Made by a program: the position numbers and the translations under genes. This document shows positions 19,251 to 29,293 of a stretch of 64,000 nt of DNA, one piece after another (the stretch's first letter is position 1; every line of letters starts with the position of its first letter). The DNA is from Rhodopseudomonas sp. P2A-2r. Its GTDB lineage: Bacteria; Pseudomonadota; Alphaproteobacteria; Rhizobiales; Xanthobacteraceae. The stretch is taken from positions 620,001 through 684,000 of the forward strand of contig NZ_CP110389.1 in NCBI RefSeq assembly GCF_026015985.1. Reading direction: 5' to 3'. Below the pieces are notes generated by a model that was given only the letters and a program-made list of their open reading frames with translations, ran no database searches and was not told the DNA's origin.

Positions 19251-20254
19251 ATGACCTCACAATCCCCCGAATCCCGAATCCTCGTTGATCCCCCCGTCCG
19301 AGCGCCTTCCGCGGTGCCGATCGATGACGCGGTGCTGCCGTTCGAGGTGTCGCCGCTCGATCTGCGCGGCCGGCTGACCAGGCTCGGCCCCGCGCTCGAC
19401 GAGTTGCTCGACAAGCACGATTACCCCGCACCGGTCGCAAAGCTGCTCGGCGAGGCGATCGTGCTGACCACGCTGCTTGGTTCCGCACTGAAATTCGACG
19501 GCCGCTTCATCCTGCAGACCCAGACCGATGGTCCGGTGTCGCTGATGATCGTCGACTTCCAGGCGCCGGATCGCATCCGCGCCTATGCGCGCTTCGATGC
19601 CGAGAAACTGGTGCCCGGCCTCACCACCGGGCAATTGCTCGGTAAAGGCCACATGGCGATGACCGTCGACCAGGGGCCGGATATGAGCCGCTATCAGGGC
19701 CTGGTGGCGCTCGACGGCGGCAACCTCGAAGACGCCGCACACGAATATTTTGCGCGCTCGGAGCAGATCCCGACCCGCGTGCGGCTCGCCGTCGGCGAGG
19801 AATGGCGGACCGGCGAGAACGGACCGATGCATCGCTGGCGCGCCGGCGGCATGCTGCTGCAGTTCCTGCCGAAGGCGCCGGAGCGCGCGCAGCGCGATAT
19901 CTCCGGTGGCGATGCGCCGGAGGGCGTCGAGCTCGACGTGCCGCCGGAGGATGACGCCTGGCTGGAAGGCCAGTCGTTGATCGCGACGGTGGAAGATATC
20001 GAGCTGATCGATCCCGACCTGTCGGGCGAGCGGCTGCTGTTCCGCCTGTTCAACGAGCGCGGCGTCCGCGTGTTCTCGTCGCTGCCGCTGCGGGCGAAGT
20101 GCTCGTGCTCGCGCGAGGCGGTGTCGGCGATGCTCAACAACTTCGCGCCGCAGGACCGCGCCGACATGGTCAAGGACGACAAGGTCGTGGTGACCTGCGA
20201 GTTCTGCAGCTCGGTCTACGAGTTCACCCCGCCGAGGCCGGCGTCGAGTCGTAG
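19251..20254 (+). CDS. hslO: Redox-regulated chaperone Hsp33, with a probable 3' frameshift
   Basis: Start ATG 19,251. The N-terminal domain (FEVSPLDLRGRLTRLGP, LLGEAIVLTTLLG) matches Hsp33. The C-terminal zinc site has C284-S-C286 and C316-EF-C319. Hsp33 is a cytosolic holdase switched on by oxidation of these cysteines. As written, the frame runs past FTP into a basic tail ending at 20,369 inside a palindromic repeat (372 residues). Restoring one G after about 20,230 gives FTPAEAGVES and a TAG at 20,252-20,254, for 334 residues, close to the usual size. I take that as the true end. Confidence 0.88.
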
Positions 20255-20329
20255 TCGCCGCCATCCGGAAGCGCCATCCGCCGTTGTCGCCGGGACGGGC
20301 CGGAGCCCTTGTTCCCGTGGAGGCGACCT

Positions 20330-20472
20330 TCGTTTCCCGGGCGCGCAGCATCGCCGACAGTGCTGCTGAGCAGACCCGGGACCCGGATTCTTGGTGTCAC
20401 CAAGCTGGGCCTCGGATCTGCGGTGCGCCACGCCGTGCTTGCGCGGCGCAGTGCACCGCGTCCGGGGAACGG
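20330..20472. repeat. Palindromic dispersed repeat, copy 3
   Basis: A diverged relative of copies 1, 2 and 4: TTTCCCGGGCGCGCAGC on the left, GGATCTGCGGTGCGCCACG in the middle and GCACCGCGTCCGGGG on the right. It lies just after hslO. Confidence 0.65.
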
Positions 20473-20510
20473 CCCGAACTCGAATTGCGATATTTTTTCC
20501 TAACATCCTC

Positions 20511-20538
20511 TTGACGATCATCAGTGTAGGTTTATAAT
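20511..20538 (+). promoter_or_regulatory. Near-consensus sigma70 promoter
   Basis: TTGACG (20,511-20,516), a 16-base spacer and a perfect TATAAT (20,533-20,538). No protein gene follows on this strand for more than 1.3 kb, so it probably drives the non-coding element described next. Confidence 0.65.
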
Positions 20539-20544
20539 CCAGTG

Positions 20545-21050
20545 CATCCTGTCCCACCGAGAGGGGCGTATCGCGTCGTCACGGACGCGGGAGGGGATGC
20601 GGTGGACGCGGCAGCGTCAGGCGCGGAATTCGGTTCAGGGCTCGCCAGAATGGCCAGTGAGAACCGGAGGAAGCGCAGACGACAGCGCTGGCGCGGACGG
20701 CAAAAGCGTGAGGTCTCGATGCCCCGCGTGGCATCAAGCCCCTCCGGAGAGCCCTGGCCTACCGGGCAGGGACACATCCTCAGGAGGGCGCGACGGCGAC
20801 GAAAAACCGGGTCGGCCGCCGGAGAGCAATGCCATAAGCCGTTAACACCATCGCGCGCGGAACGCCGGATCAGTCCGGTGTGACCGTGGCAAGCCTTGTG
20901 CGCTTTCTATCACTGCGCACAAGCCCATGGGTGCATCGGGCACCCGGCGTTCCGCGCGCCTTCTCGCTTCGGGAAGGCGGGAATGCAGCACACCCCGGAC
21001 GCGCCAGCGTCGCGGGACTGCGAACATATGGCTGTTTGACAATTGAATCT
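20545..21050 (+). ncRNA. Non-coding structured element, possible RNA or repeat
   Basis: About 500 bases with no convincing reading frame, downstream of a near-consensus promoter. Arms of 16 perfectly paired bases (GCGCGCGGAACGCCGG at 20,853-20,868 and its complement at 20,944-20,959) enclose further hairpins. These are CCGGATCAGTCCGG, CTTGTGCGC / GCGCACAAG (20,895-20,903 / 20,915-20,923) and GGGTGC / GCACCC (20,929-20,934 / 20,940-20,945). The overall look recalls a repeat family widespread in Bradyrhizobium genomes (memory, not a search). Whether it is transcribed is unknown. Confidence 0.5.
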
Positions 21051-21065
21051 GAGAGCAGAGCGGTC

Positions 21066-21230
21066 TCGTGTCCCGGGCGCGCTGCAGCGAAGGCGATGCG
21101 CAGCATCGCCGCCACGTTGCGGCGCAGAACTGGGACCGTCCGAGGCGCCGGCGTTCGTGACGGCCCCGGATCTGCGGCGCACCACGTCGCCAAAAGGCGG
21201 CGCGCTGCACCGCGTCCGGGGCACGTGAGC
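21066..21230. repeat. Palindromic dispersed repeat, copy 4
   Basis: It starts GTGTCCCGGGCGCGCTGC and ends GCTGCACCGCGTCCGGGGCAC, with CCCCGGATCTGCGGCGCACC inside, like the other three copies. It lies just beyond the 3' end of apaG, on the far side of which the structured element ends. Confidence 0.7.
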
Positions 21231-21258
21231 CCGGAGCGTTGCACTGCATCCGGAGACG

Positions 21259-21651
21259 CTAATTCAGCACGCGCTTGTGGTCGGGGCTGTCGAGGGAGAA
21301 GGCGGGGACGTCGATTTCGAACGGCTCGCCGGTGTCGGTGACCATCTGGTAGCTGCCGGCCATGAAGCCGGAGGCCGTCGGCAGCGGCACGCCGGAGGTG
21401 TATTCGAAGCGTTCGCCGGGGGCGAGCACCGGCTGTTCGCCGACCACGCCCTCGCCGCGCACCTCTTCCATCCGCCCGGCGGCGTCGGTGATGACCCAGT
21501 GCCGGGTCTTCAACTGCACGGTTTCGGCGCCGGAATTGGTGATCACCACGGTGTAGGACCAGAAAAAACGGTGCTTTTCCGCCGACGAACGTTCCGGCTG
21601 GAAGTTCGGCTCGACGGTGACTTCGATCTGGCGGGTCACGGCGCGATACAT
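21259..21651 (-). CDS. apaG: ApaG family protein
   Basis: 130 residues, the typical size. The all-beta ApaG fold is shown by YTVVITNSGAETVQLKTRHW, ITDAAGRMEEVRGEGVVG and the SGVPLPTASGFMAGSYQM motif. ApaG has been tied to Co2+/Mg2+ resistance and nucleotide binding, but its biochemical role is not settled. It is a single gene on the minus strand whose start faces opgC across a 230-base gap. Confidence 0.93.
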   Translation of the reverse strand: MYRAVTRQIEVTVEPNFQPERSSAEKHRFFWSYTVVITNSGAETVQLKTRHWVITDAAGRMEEVRGEGVVGEQPVLAPGERFEYTSGVPLPTASGFMAGSYQMVTDTGEPFEIDVPAFSLDSPDHKRVLN

Positions 21652-21881
21652 GGCATGTCATCGTCCAAAATGCGGTCCAATCATAGCGAAAACCGCGCGA
21701 CGGTCCAAATCGGCGGTTGGGACGGCAATGATCGACGTTTCAACATAGTTCCACGCTACCGCTCGCTGCGGCGACTTGGCTCCGGGCCGCGCCACGGCCG
21801 CAATTTTCTTGCAACTCACGGGCCGATCCCCTCTGTCTAGGGGGCCGACCCCACGATTCCCGATTGTCCGAGCGCCGCCGA

Positions 21882-23140
21882 ATGAGCACCGTCGTCGATC
21901 ACATCACCGGCCCGCCGCGACCGGATGCGAGCCAGGACCGCGCCGCAGCGGCAGCGCCGGCGCTTGCAGGCGGGGCACCCCGGCCCATGCCGGTCGCGGC
22001 CGGCGAACGCGAGCTGCGCCTCGACCTGTTTCGCGGGCTGGCGCTGTGGCTGATCTTCATCGATCACCTGCCGCCGAACATCCTGACCTGGTTCACCATC
22101 CGCAACTACGGCTTCAGCGACGCCACCGAGATTTTTATCTTCATCTCCGGCTACACGGCAGCATTCGTCTATGGCCGCGCCATGCTGGAGCAGGGCGTGC
22201 TGGTGGCCAGCGCGCGCATCCTGAAGCGGGTCTGGCAGATCTATGTCGCCCACGTCTTCCTGTTCACGATCTTCCTCGCCGAGATTTCCTACGTGGCGAC
22301 CAGCTTCGAGAACCCGCTTTATTCCGAAGAAATGGGCATCCTCGATTTCCTCAAGCAGCCCGACGTGACTATCGTCCAGGCGCTGTTGCTGAAATTTCGT
22401 CCGGTGAACATGGACGTGTTGCCGTTATACATTGTGCTGATGCTGTTTCTGCCGCCGATCCTTTGGCTGATGCTGCGCCGTGCGGACCTCACGCTGGCGT
22501 TGTCCGTGGCGCTTTATGCAATCACCTGGGAGTTCGACCTGTACCTGTCGGCCTATCCGAACGGCGTCTGGGCGTTCAATCCCTACGCCTGGCAATTGCT
22601 GTTCGTGTTCGGGGCCTGGTGCGCGCTCGGCGGCGCCAAACGCATGCAGCACTTGCTGAAGTCGCCCATTACCATGTGGATTTCGGTGGCCTATCTGCTG
22701 GCGGCATTCTGGGTGACGCTGACCTGGTACATTCCGCAATTCCATCACCTGCTGCCGAAGTTGATCGAGCAGTGGATGTATCCGATCAACAAGACCGATC
22801 TCGATGTGTTGCGCTTTGCGCATTTCCTTGCGCTCGCAGCCATCACCGTGCGCTTCCTGCACAAGGACTGGCCCGGTCTGAAATCGCGATGGTTGCGGCC
22901 GATGATCATGTGCGGCCAGCACTCGCTGGAGATCTTCTGCCTCGGCGTGTTTCTGGCTTTCGCCGGCCACTTCGTGCTGGCGGAAGTCGCCGGTGGGGCC
23001 GGGATGCACTTTGCCATCAGTATTTCCGGCATCCTCATCATGTGCGGCGCAGCCTGGCTGCTTTCATGGTACAAGCGGATGGAAAAGAGCGGACCGCGCA
23101 CGAAAAGTGCCGACGCGGATTTTGCGGGAGGGGATCATGA
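21882..23140 (+). CDS. opgC: OpgC-type membrane acyltransferase, with a probable 3' frameshift
   Basis: Start ATG 21,882 (an earlier TTG is unlikely). About ten membrane segments; signature RELRLDLFRGLALWLIFIDH and TEIFIFISGYTAAFVYG. OpgC attaches succinyl groups to osmoregulated periplasmic glucans. As written, the frame continues to 23,291, overlapping the next gene by 155 bases with a Gly/Arg-rich tail. One more G in the run at 23,130-23,133 would give a stop at 23,138-23,140, overlapping the next ATG (ATGA). That is the end given here. The next two genes encode SGNH hydrolases, suggesting a glucan acyl-modification operon. Confidence 0.85.
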
Positions 23141-23891
23141 AGACCATTGTGGTCCTCACGATGCTGGCCGGCCTGTTGGTCGTGGCGCCGGCGCGGGCGG
23201 ACGATCCGCCGGCTTGCGAGGTGCCGGCCTATCTGCTGACCAGCGAGAGCACGCTGCCGAGGGTGGCCGCAGCGGTCAAGCCTGGCGGTAAACTCAACAT
23301 TCTGGTCATAGGCAGCCGCTCCTCGGTCATCGGCGTAGCCGACTCCTCGATCGCCTATCCCGGCCGCCTGCAGGCAATCCTGCGCGAGAAGTTGCCGACC
23401 GTCGAGGTCAATGTCAGCCTGGAGCTGCAGGTCAAGAAAACCGCGGAGGAAGTGGCGCCTTCGCTCGGCAAGCTGGTCGCGGACAAGAAGCCGGACCTGG
23501 TGATCTGGCAGACAGGTACCGTCGATGCGATGCGCTCGGTGGATGCCGACGACTTCCGGGGGCGATCGATGACGGCGTTGCGGCGATGCGAAGCGCCGGC
23601 ACCGACGTGATTTTAATGAATCTCCAGTATAGTCCGCGTACTGAGACGATGATTTCGCCTTCGGCCTACATAGATAACATGCGTGTGGTGGCGCAGCAGC
23701 ACGACGTACCGCTGTTCGATCGCTTTGCTATCATGCGAAACTGGAATGAAACGGGAGATTTCGATCTGTTCAGCGCCTCGCCGGGCGTCGAACTTGCCAA
23801 GCGCGTGCACGATTGCCTTGCCCGCGCATTGTCGACCTTCGTGATCGATGCTGCCCACGTCAATCCAGCAGAATTGAGGATTCAGCGTTAA
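23137..23891 (+). CDS. Exported SGNH/GDSL-type hydrolase, frameshifted
   Basis: Start ATG 23,137 has a strong GGGAGGGG site. The signal peptide MKTIVVLTMLAGLLVVAPARA precedes a SGNH-like domain (LNILVIGSRSSVIG, then KKPDLVIWQTGTVDA). After VDADDFRG the frame breaks; adding one G to the five at 23,558-23,562 joins it to AIDDGVAAMRSAGTDVILMN and on to the stop at 23,889-23,891. The Ser of the GDSx block appears as GSRSS, which is atypical. It is probably a periplasmic esterase-like partner of OpgC. It is paralogous to the next gene (shared PDLVIWQ and QYSP motifs). Confidence 0.75.
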
Positions 23892-24850
23892 TGAGTTTCC
23901 AATCGTCGCTTTCTCGCCTTGCGGTCCTGACTGTCATTGCATCCGTGTTTGCATTTCCATTGCTGCCGCGACGCCTGCATGCGGAGCCCGCTGACGCGAT
24001 GGGTGTCAGCACACCGCCCGGTCCTGCCGTGGCCGCGGCCGATGCCTCCACCGACAAGAAGAGCCTCACCAGCAAGACCATCGACAAGGTCAAGGAAGTC
24101 GCGAAATCCGCCAGCGACATCTTCGCCCGCGTGCCCTGCCTGCCGCCGAAGGGCGGCGCCAAGGCGATGGGCTCGCTGCCGCATGTGGCGGCCAAGCTGG
24201 CGGCTGGCGAACCGGTTGTGATCGTTGCCTTCGGATCGTCGTCGACGGAAGGCTACGGCTCGACGGCGCCGGAATTTACCTATCCGAACCGGCTGGCGGC
24301 GCAATTGCATCGTGCCTATCCCGGCGCCGGTATCACCGTGCTCAACCGCGGCAAGGGCGGCGAGGACGCGCCTGAGATGATGGCCCGGCTGCAGAACGAG
24401 GTGATCAACTCGAAGCCCGATCTGGTGATCTGGCAGGTCGGTACCAATGCGGTGCTGCGCAACCTCGACCCCGGCGATACCGCCAAGATCGTCGAGGACG
24501 GCATCGGCAAGATCCAGGCGGCCGGCGCCGATCTGGTGCTGGTCGATCCGCAATATTCGCCGGCGGTGAATGCCAAGCCGGAAAGCACCAGCAAGATGAT
24601 CAAGCTGCTGAACAAGGTCGCCGAACTGCGCCATGTCGGCATTTTCCCGCGCTTCGAGGTGATGCGGGAATGGCACGAAGGCCAGTCGATGGCGTTCGAC
24701 AGCTTCGTCATCGCCGACGGCCTGCATATGAACGACTGGGGCTATGCCTGCTTCGCCCAGTTGCTTGGCGACAACATCATCAAGTCGGTCGGCCAGATCA
24801 AGCTCGGCGTCGACGCGCCGTCCAGCGTGCTGGCTAACCGGCCGATGTAA
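23891..24850 (+). CDS. Exported SGNH/GDSL hydrolase
   Basis: 319 residues from the ATG overlapping the previous stop (TAATG). An N-terminal signal sequence is followed by a low-complexity linker, then the SGNH domain: block I VIVAFGSSSTEGYG with the catalytic Ser, block II Gly in LNRGKGGEDA, block III VGTNAV, and block V DGLHMNDWGY with the Asp/His. Such enzymes hydrolyse or transfer acyl esters on polysaccharides. Third gene of the opgC operon, so glucan succinyl or acetyl turnover is a reasonable inference. Confidence 0.82.
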   Translation: MSFQSSLSRLAVLTVIASVFAFPLLPRRLHAEPADAMGVSTPPGPAVAAADASTDKKSLTSKTIDKVKEVAKSASDIFARVPCLPPKGGAKAMGSLPHVAAKLAAGEPVVIVAFGSSSTEGYGSTAPEFTYPNRLAAQLHRAYPGAGITVLNRGKGGEDAPEMMARLQNEVINSKPDLVIWQVGTNAVLRNLDPGDTAKIVEDGIGKIQAAGADLVLVDPQYSPAVNAKPESTSKMIKLLNKVAELRHVGIFPRFEVMREWHEGQSMAFDSFVIADGLHMNDWGYACFAQLLGDNIIKSVGQIKLGVDAPSSVLANRPM

Positions 24851-25007
24851 CGGCGGCTCCATCGCGCCCGACGTTCCAGGCAATGCAACCTGCGGATGAC
24901 AATACCGGTATTTCTTTACTCTGTTTTAGCCATTGCCACGTAGCCTGCCGCCGTCGGGTCCGCGCCTAGGCCGGAAACACGACATTTGGGAGCATACGGG
25001 GGCTATC

Positions 25008-27038
25008 GTGGGGTTGATGAAAGTTGTCGGGCTGAAACTGCCGTCGCTGCGGTTTCGTTCAAAGGTCACGCTGGGCTTCGCCGCGGTGCTCGGCATTTCT
25101 GCAGCCAGCATGGGCCTTGCCTATGTCGGCTTCGAGCGCGTCTCCGCCGGCGTCGTGTCGTATCGCAACAGCGTCGCCGAGTCCGGATTTGCCCGCAACA
25201 TCGACCGCGAACTGACCTCCTATCAGGCGCTGACGCGCTACTATGTGATCACCGGCAAGGAGGACGACGCCAAGGCAGCGCTGGCCGCCGAAGCCAAACT
25301 CCGCGACGCCATCGAGCAGTCGATGAAAGTCACGACCAGCTCCGCGCGCCTGAACCAGATCACGCGGCTGGCGCGTGATTTCAAGATGTTCACCAAGATC
25401 TTCGCTGACATCGTCGTCGTCAAGAACGAGAACGACAAGATCGCCTCGAACCAGATCTCGCGCATGAACCTGCAGTTGCGCTCGAAGCTGGACGATCTCG
25501 GCGACACTGCAACGCTGGCGGGGTTGTCGTCGGTCCAGGACACCGTGAAGGATATCGCCAGCCAGTTCGTGGTGGCGTCGTCGCTGATGAACAACTTCAT
25601 TGCAAGGGCGGACGACAAGGTGTCGAGCGCGGCCTTTGCCCGCGTCAAGTTTCTCGAAAATTCCTTCGCGACGGTGTTCGCCAACAATCAACAGATCAAT
25701 GAGAAGGTGAAGACCCTCACCGGCGATCTGAAAGTCTACCGCGAAGCCTTCACCAAGTTCGTTGAGAACACCAAGGTCGTCGACAAGCTCGTGGTCGAGA
25801 TGGCCGAAGCCACCGCGGCGATCACCGAGGCATCGACAGCGATGAAGACCGATCTGCTGTCCGACCAGCAGCGTCTGGAATCCGAATCCGATGCCACCAT
25901 CCACGAGACCGAGCGCCAGGTGGCGATCCTCGCGCTCGGCGGCTTCATTCTCGGCGCCGTGGTGGCTGGCCTGCTCGGCCGGGGCATCTCCAAGCCGATG
26001 ACCGCCATGTGCGCGGCGATGCGCAAGCTCGCGGCCGGCGATTTCGAAGTCGTGCTGCCCGGCCTCGGGCGCAAGGACGAACTCGGCGACATGGCTTCCG
26101 CAGTGGAAGAATTCAAGGTCGAGGCGATTGCTCGCGCCGAGCGCGACGCGGCAGAGCACGAGGTGCAGAACCGCGCGGCCGGCGCTGCCCGGCGCACCGA
26201 GCTCATTCGCTTTGCCGATGAATTCGAAAGCGCCGTGGGCGGCATCGTGGCCCAGGTGTCCTCCTCGGCCGTGCAGCTGGAAACCGCTGCCGGCACCCTG
26301 ACCCGCACCGCTGAAACCACGGAGAGCCTGTCCGGCAAGGTCGCCGGCGCATCCGAGGAAGCTTCCTCGAACATGCAGTCTGTGGCCACGGCCACCGAGG
26401 AGTTGTCGCTCTCGGTCAACGAAATCGGACGTCAGGTGCGTAACTCCAGCCGCATTGCTGACAGCGCGGTGACCCAGGCCGAACAGACCGATGCGCGGAT
26501 CGGCGAGTTGTCACAGGCGGCTCAGCGCATCGGCGACGTCGTCGACCTCATCACCGCCATCGCCGAGCAGACCAACCTTCTCGCGCTCAACGCGACGATC
26601 GAGGCGGCGCGGGCGGGCGATGCCGGGCGCGGCTTTGCCGTGGTCGCTGCGGAGGTCAAGTCGCTGGCCAGCCAGACAGCGAAGGCCACTGACGAGATCT
26701 CGGTGCAGATCGCCGGCATGCAGAGCGCGACCCGGGAATCGGTCACCGCGATCAAGGAGATCGGCAGCACCATCGGGCAGATCTCCAGCATCGCCTCGGA
26801 GATCGCCTCGGCGGTCGAACAGCAGAGCGCTGCCACCAGGGAAATCGCGCAGAATGTCCAGAGCGTCGCGCACGGGACCCAGCAGGTGGCGGGCAACATC
26901 ACCGAGGTCAACCGCGGGGCCACGGAAACCGGCGTGGCTTCCGAGCAGGTGCTGAATTCGGCGCAAACGCTGTCGTCGGAAAGCGCGCGGCTGCGTGCCG
27001 AACTCGACCGCTTCATGCAAAACATCCGCGCGGCCTGA
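25008..27038 (+). CDS. Methyl-accepting chemotaxis protein with a helical periplasmic domain
   Basis: 676 residues from GTG 25,008, preceded by GGGGG; ATG 25,017 is an alternative. One membrane segment near the N terminus and a second at about residues 300-325 flank a long all-helical sensor ([18 protein letters not shown]), resembling the HBM bimodular type. HAMP follows ([19 protein letters not shown]). The signalling tip is [20 protein letters not shown] followed by [18 protein letters not shown]. It senses a small molecule and signals to CheA/CheW; the ligand is unknown. No chemotaxis genes lie next to it. Confidence 0.92.
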   Translation: MGLMKVVGLKLPSLRFRSKVTLGFAAVLGISAASMGLAYVGFERVSAGVVSYRNSVAESGFARNIDRELTSYQALTRYYVITGKEDDAKAALAAEAKLRDAIEQSMKVTTSSARLNQITRLARDFKMFTKIFADIVVVKNENDKIASNQISRMNLQLRSKLDDLGDTATLAGLSSVQDTVKDIASQFVVASSLMNNFIARADDKVSSAAFARVKFLENSFATVFANNQQINEKVKTLTGDLKVYREAFTKFVENTKVVDKLVVEMAEATAAITEASTAMKTDLLSDQQRLESESDATIHETERQVAILALGGFILGAVVAGLLGRGISKPMTAMCAAMRKLAAGDFEVVLPGLGRKDELGDMASAVEEFKVEAIARAERDAAEHEVQNRAAGAARRTELIRFADEFESAVGGIVAQVSSSAVQLETAAGTLTRTAETTESLSGKVAGASEEASSNMQSVATATEELSLSVNEIGRQVRNSSRIADSAVTQAEQTDARIGELSQAAQRIGDVVDLITAIAEQTNLLALNATIEAARAGDAGRGFAVVAAEVKSLASQTAKATDEISVQIAGMQSATRESVTAIKEIGSTIGQISSIASEIASAVEQQSAATREIAQNVQSVAHGTQQVAGNITEVNRGATETGVASEQVLNSAQTLSSESARLRAELDRFMQNIRAA

Positions 27039-27077
27039 TCTGCCAGCGTGCGAATGTCGGTACCGCGTCAATATTGT

Positions 27078-27180
27078 CGTCACCCGGCTTGACCGGGTGA
27101 CCCAGTAAGCGGCGCCATCTGCAACTCGCGCGCGATTTCAACGTCTACTGGATCGCCCGGTCAAGCCGGCGACGACACCA
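27078..27180. repeat. Short inverted repeat pair (CCCGGCTTGACCGGG type)
   Basis: GTCACCCGGCTTGACCGGGTGAC at the left and GGATCGCCCGGTCAAGCCGGCGACGAC at the right form an imperfect inverted pair. It lies between the convergent chemotaxis and DUF3175 genes, a likely terminator site. Confidence 0.65.
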
Positions 27181-27186
27181 GTGAAC

Positions 27187-27597
27187 TTAGCTGGCGGCGT
27201 GTGCGTCAATCTTCCCGAACGCCTTTTTCAACTCGTTCTTGGCGCGCTCTAGCCGTTCGCGCCGGGTCTTGGGCAGCGTCTTGCCGGCGCGGTTGATGTA
27301 GAAGGTCAGCATTGACAGCGCAGAGCGGTAGGCGCCGGTCTTGCGTCGCGCGCTGCGTTCGGCCGAGCGCTTCAGCGATACGGCGATCTTCTTCGGATCG
27401 GTCAATTTGAACACGCCGTCCTTGAGGTCGAGCGCATCGCTGTGCTCGGTGACGCGCTGGGACCAGCGTTTCGGCGGGGCTGCCTTGGCCTTTCGCTTTG
27501 CCGGCGTCTTGCGTGTCGTGCTTGCACTGCGCGCCTTACCCGCTCGTCTGGCGGATTTCCGGGTGCTTGAAGGTGCAGCCATCACGAGCTCCTGCAT
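27187..27597 (-). CDS. DUF3175 family protein
   Basis: 136 residues. A Lys/Arg/Ala-rich N terminus of ~45 residues precedes the DUF3175 domain: KRWSQRVTEHSDALDLKDGV, then FKLTDPKKIAVSLKRSAERS and SALSMLTFYINRAGKTLP. The function is unknown. The basic tail suggests nucleic-acid contact, which is inference. Start at 27,597; a Met five codons later is possible. A single gene. Confidence 0.8.
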   Translation of the reverse strand: MQELVMAAPSSTRKSARRAGKARSASTTRKTPAKRKAKAAPPKRWSQRVTEHSDALDLKDGVFKLTDPKKIAVSLKRSAERSARRKTGAYRSALSMLTFYINRAGKTLPKTRRERLERAKNELKKAFGKIDAHAAS

Positions 27598-27798
27598 GTA
27601 GGTTCTATCGGCAGAAACTCGCAGAATTCTGTCCCGTTCCGGTGCCGCGGCGCGGAAATGCTGGAACGGATGGCGGGGTCACGGGTTAGTTCCGAACATA
27701 TTTAATACTGACGCAAGGGATGCTCGGACTGGCTTCGAGGCGTGGCCTTTCCTCAAATGTGTCCTGCCGCGCGGAACTTACATTCAGGAACGACCGCT

Positions 27799-29292
27799 AT
27801 GACTAGCCTCCGTGGCGCTGAATTCGGGGCCGAACCCGACATGCGCCGCGTGCAGGATGCCCCCACGGGCCGTGTGATCGACACCGACATTCCCGCTCGC
27901 TTGGACCGTCTGACATGGAGCGGCTTTCACACGCGTGTGGTGCTCGCACTGGGCATCACCTGGATCCTCGACGGCCTCGAAGTCACGTTGGCAGGCGCAT
28001 TGTCCGGCGCGCTCAAGGAAAGCCCGACACTCAAATTCTCGAATTTCGACGTCGGCTTCGCCAACAGCGCCTATCTCGCCGGCGCCGTGATCGGCGCGCT
28101 CGGCTTCGGCTGGTTGACCGATCGGATCGGCCGCAAAAAGCTTTTCTTCATCACGTTGGCACTTTATCTGACCGCAACGGCCGCGACGGCCTTGTCGTGG
28201 AATCTGACGACATACGCGTTGTTTCGCTTTCTCACCGGTGCCGGCATCGGCGGCGAATATACCGCGATCAATTCCACCATCCAGGAGCTGGTACCGGCGA
28301 AGTACCGGGGCTGGACCGATCTGGTTATCAACGGCAGCTTCTGGCTTGGCGCCGCGCTCGGCGCGGTGTGCGCTATCGTGCTGCTAGATCCGCAGGTCAT
28401 CGTCCAGGAATATGGCTGGCGCCTGGCCTATCTCACCGGCGCGGTTCTGGGCTTGGTCGTATTCGTGATGCGTCTGTGGATTCCGGAGAGCCCACGCTGG
28501 CTGATGGTGCATGGGCAGCCGGGGCAGGCTCATGCCATCGTGGCCGAGATCGAGACCTCTGCAAAGCAGCCCATCACCGAGGCTGCCGCGGCGGCGCTGC
28601 CGACGATCCGACTGCAGATGCGCAGCCATACGCCGCTGCGCGAGGTGGCCAACACGCTGTTCGTGTTGTATCGGCAGCGCTCGCTGGTCGGGCTGGCGCT
28701 GATGGGCGCGCAGGCCTTCTTCTACAATGCGATCTTCTTCACCTACGCATTGGTGCTGACGGATTTCTTCGGTATCGCCTCGAACCAGGTCGGCTGGTAC
28801 ATCCTGCCGTTCGCGGCGGGTAATTTTCTCGGCCCCCTGCTGCTCGGCCGCCTGTTCGATACGCTGGGCCGCCGCATGATGATCATGGTGACCTACGGCC
28901 TGTCGGGCGTACTGCTGGCGCTGTCCGGCTACCTGTTCTCGATCGACGTGCTGAGCGCGCAGGGCCAGACCATCTGCTGGATGATCATCTTCTTCTTCGC
29001 CTCGCCGGCGGCGAGCGCAGCCTATCTCACGGTCAGCGAGACCTTCCCGATCGAGGTCCGCGCGCTGGCCATCGCGCTGTTCTATGCCATTGGCACCGGC
29101 ATCGGCGGCGTCGCAGGGCCGGCCTTGTTCGGCATGTTGATCGATACGGGATCGCGCACAAGCGTGTTTGGCGGCTACCTGTTTGGTGCCGCCCTCATGA
29201 TCGCCGCTGCGGCGATCGCCTGGCGCTACGCCGTCGCGGCGGAACGTCAGCCTTTGGAATCAGTTGCACGGCCACTGGCCGTTGTGGAGTAG
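27799..29292 (+). CDS. MFS transporter of the sugar-porter type
   Basis: 497 residues from ATG 27,799, with AGGAA upstream; a GTG at 27,742 is less likely. About 12 membrane segments. Motif A is LTDRIGRKK between segments 2 and 3, RFLTGAGIGGEY lies in segment 4, and PESPRWLMV follows segment 6, as in sugar and metabolite porters. The second-half motif A is GRLFDTLGRR. The substrate is unknown. otsB begins 1 base after its stop, so it is in the trehalose operon and may move a sugar linked to trehalose metabolism. Confidence 0.85.
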   Translation: MTSLRGAEFGAEPDMRRVQDAPTGRVIDTDIPARLDRLTWSGFHTRVVLALGITWILDGLEVTLAGALSGALKESPTLKFSNFDVGFANSAYLAGAVIGALGFGWLTDRIGRKKLFFITLALYLTATAATALSWNLTTYALFRFLTGAGIGGEYTAINSTIQELVPAKYRGWTDLVINGSFWLGAALGAVCAIVLLDPQVIVQEYGWRLAYLTGAVLGLVVFVMRLWIPESPRWLMVHGQPGQAHAIVAEIETSAKQPITEAAAAALPTIRLQMRSHTPLREVANTLFVLYRQRSLVGLALMGAQAFFYNAIFFTYALVLTDFFGIASNQVGWYILPFAAGNFLGPLLLGRLFDTLGRRMMIMVTYGLSGVLLALSGYLFSIDVLSAQGQTICWMIIFFFASPAASAAYLTVSETFPIEVRALAIALFYAIGTGIGGVAGPALFGMLIDTGSRTSVFGGYLFGAALMIAAAAIAWRYAVAAERQPLESVARPLAVVE

Positions 29293-29293
29293 A

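Noticed and set aside
20255..20369. Extra C-terminal tail on Hsp33
   Set aside because: It reads into a palindromic repeat and disappears when one G is restored near 20,230.
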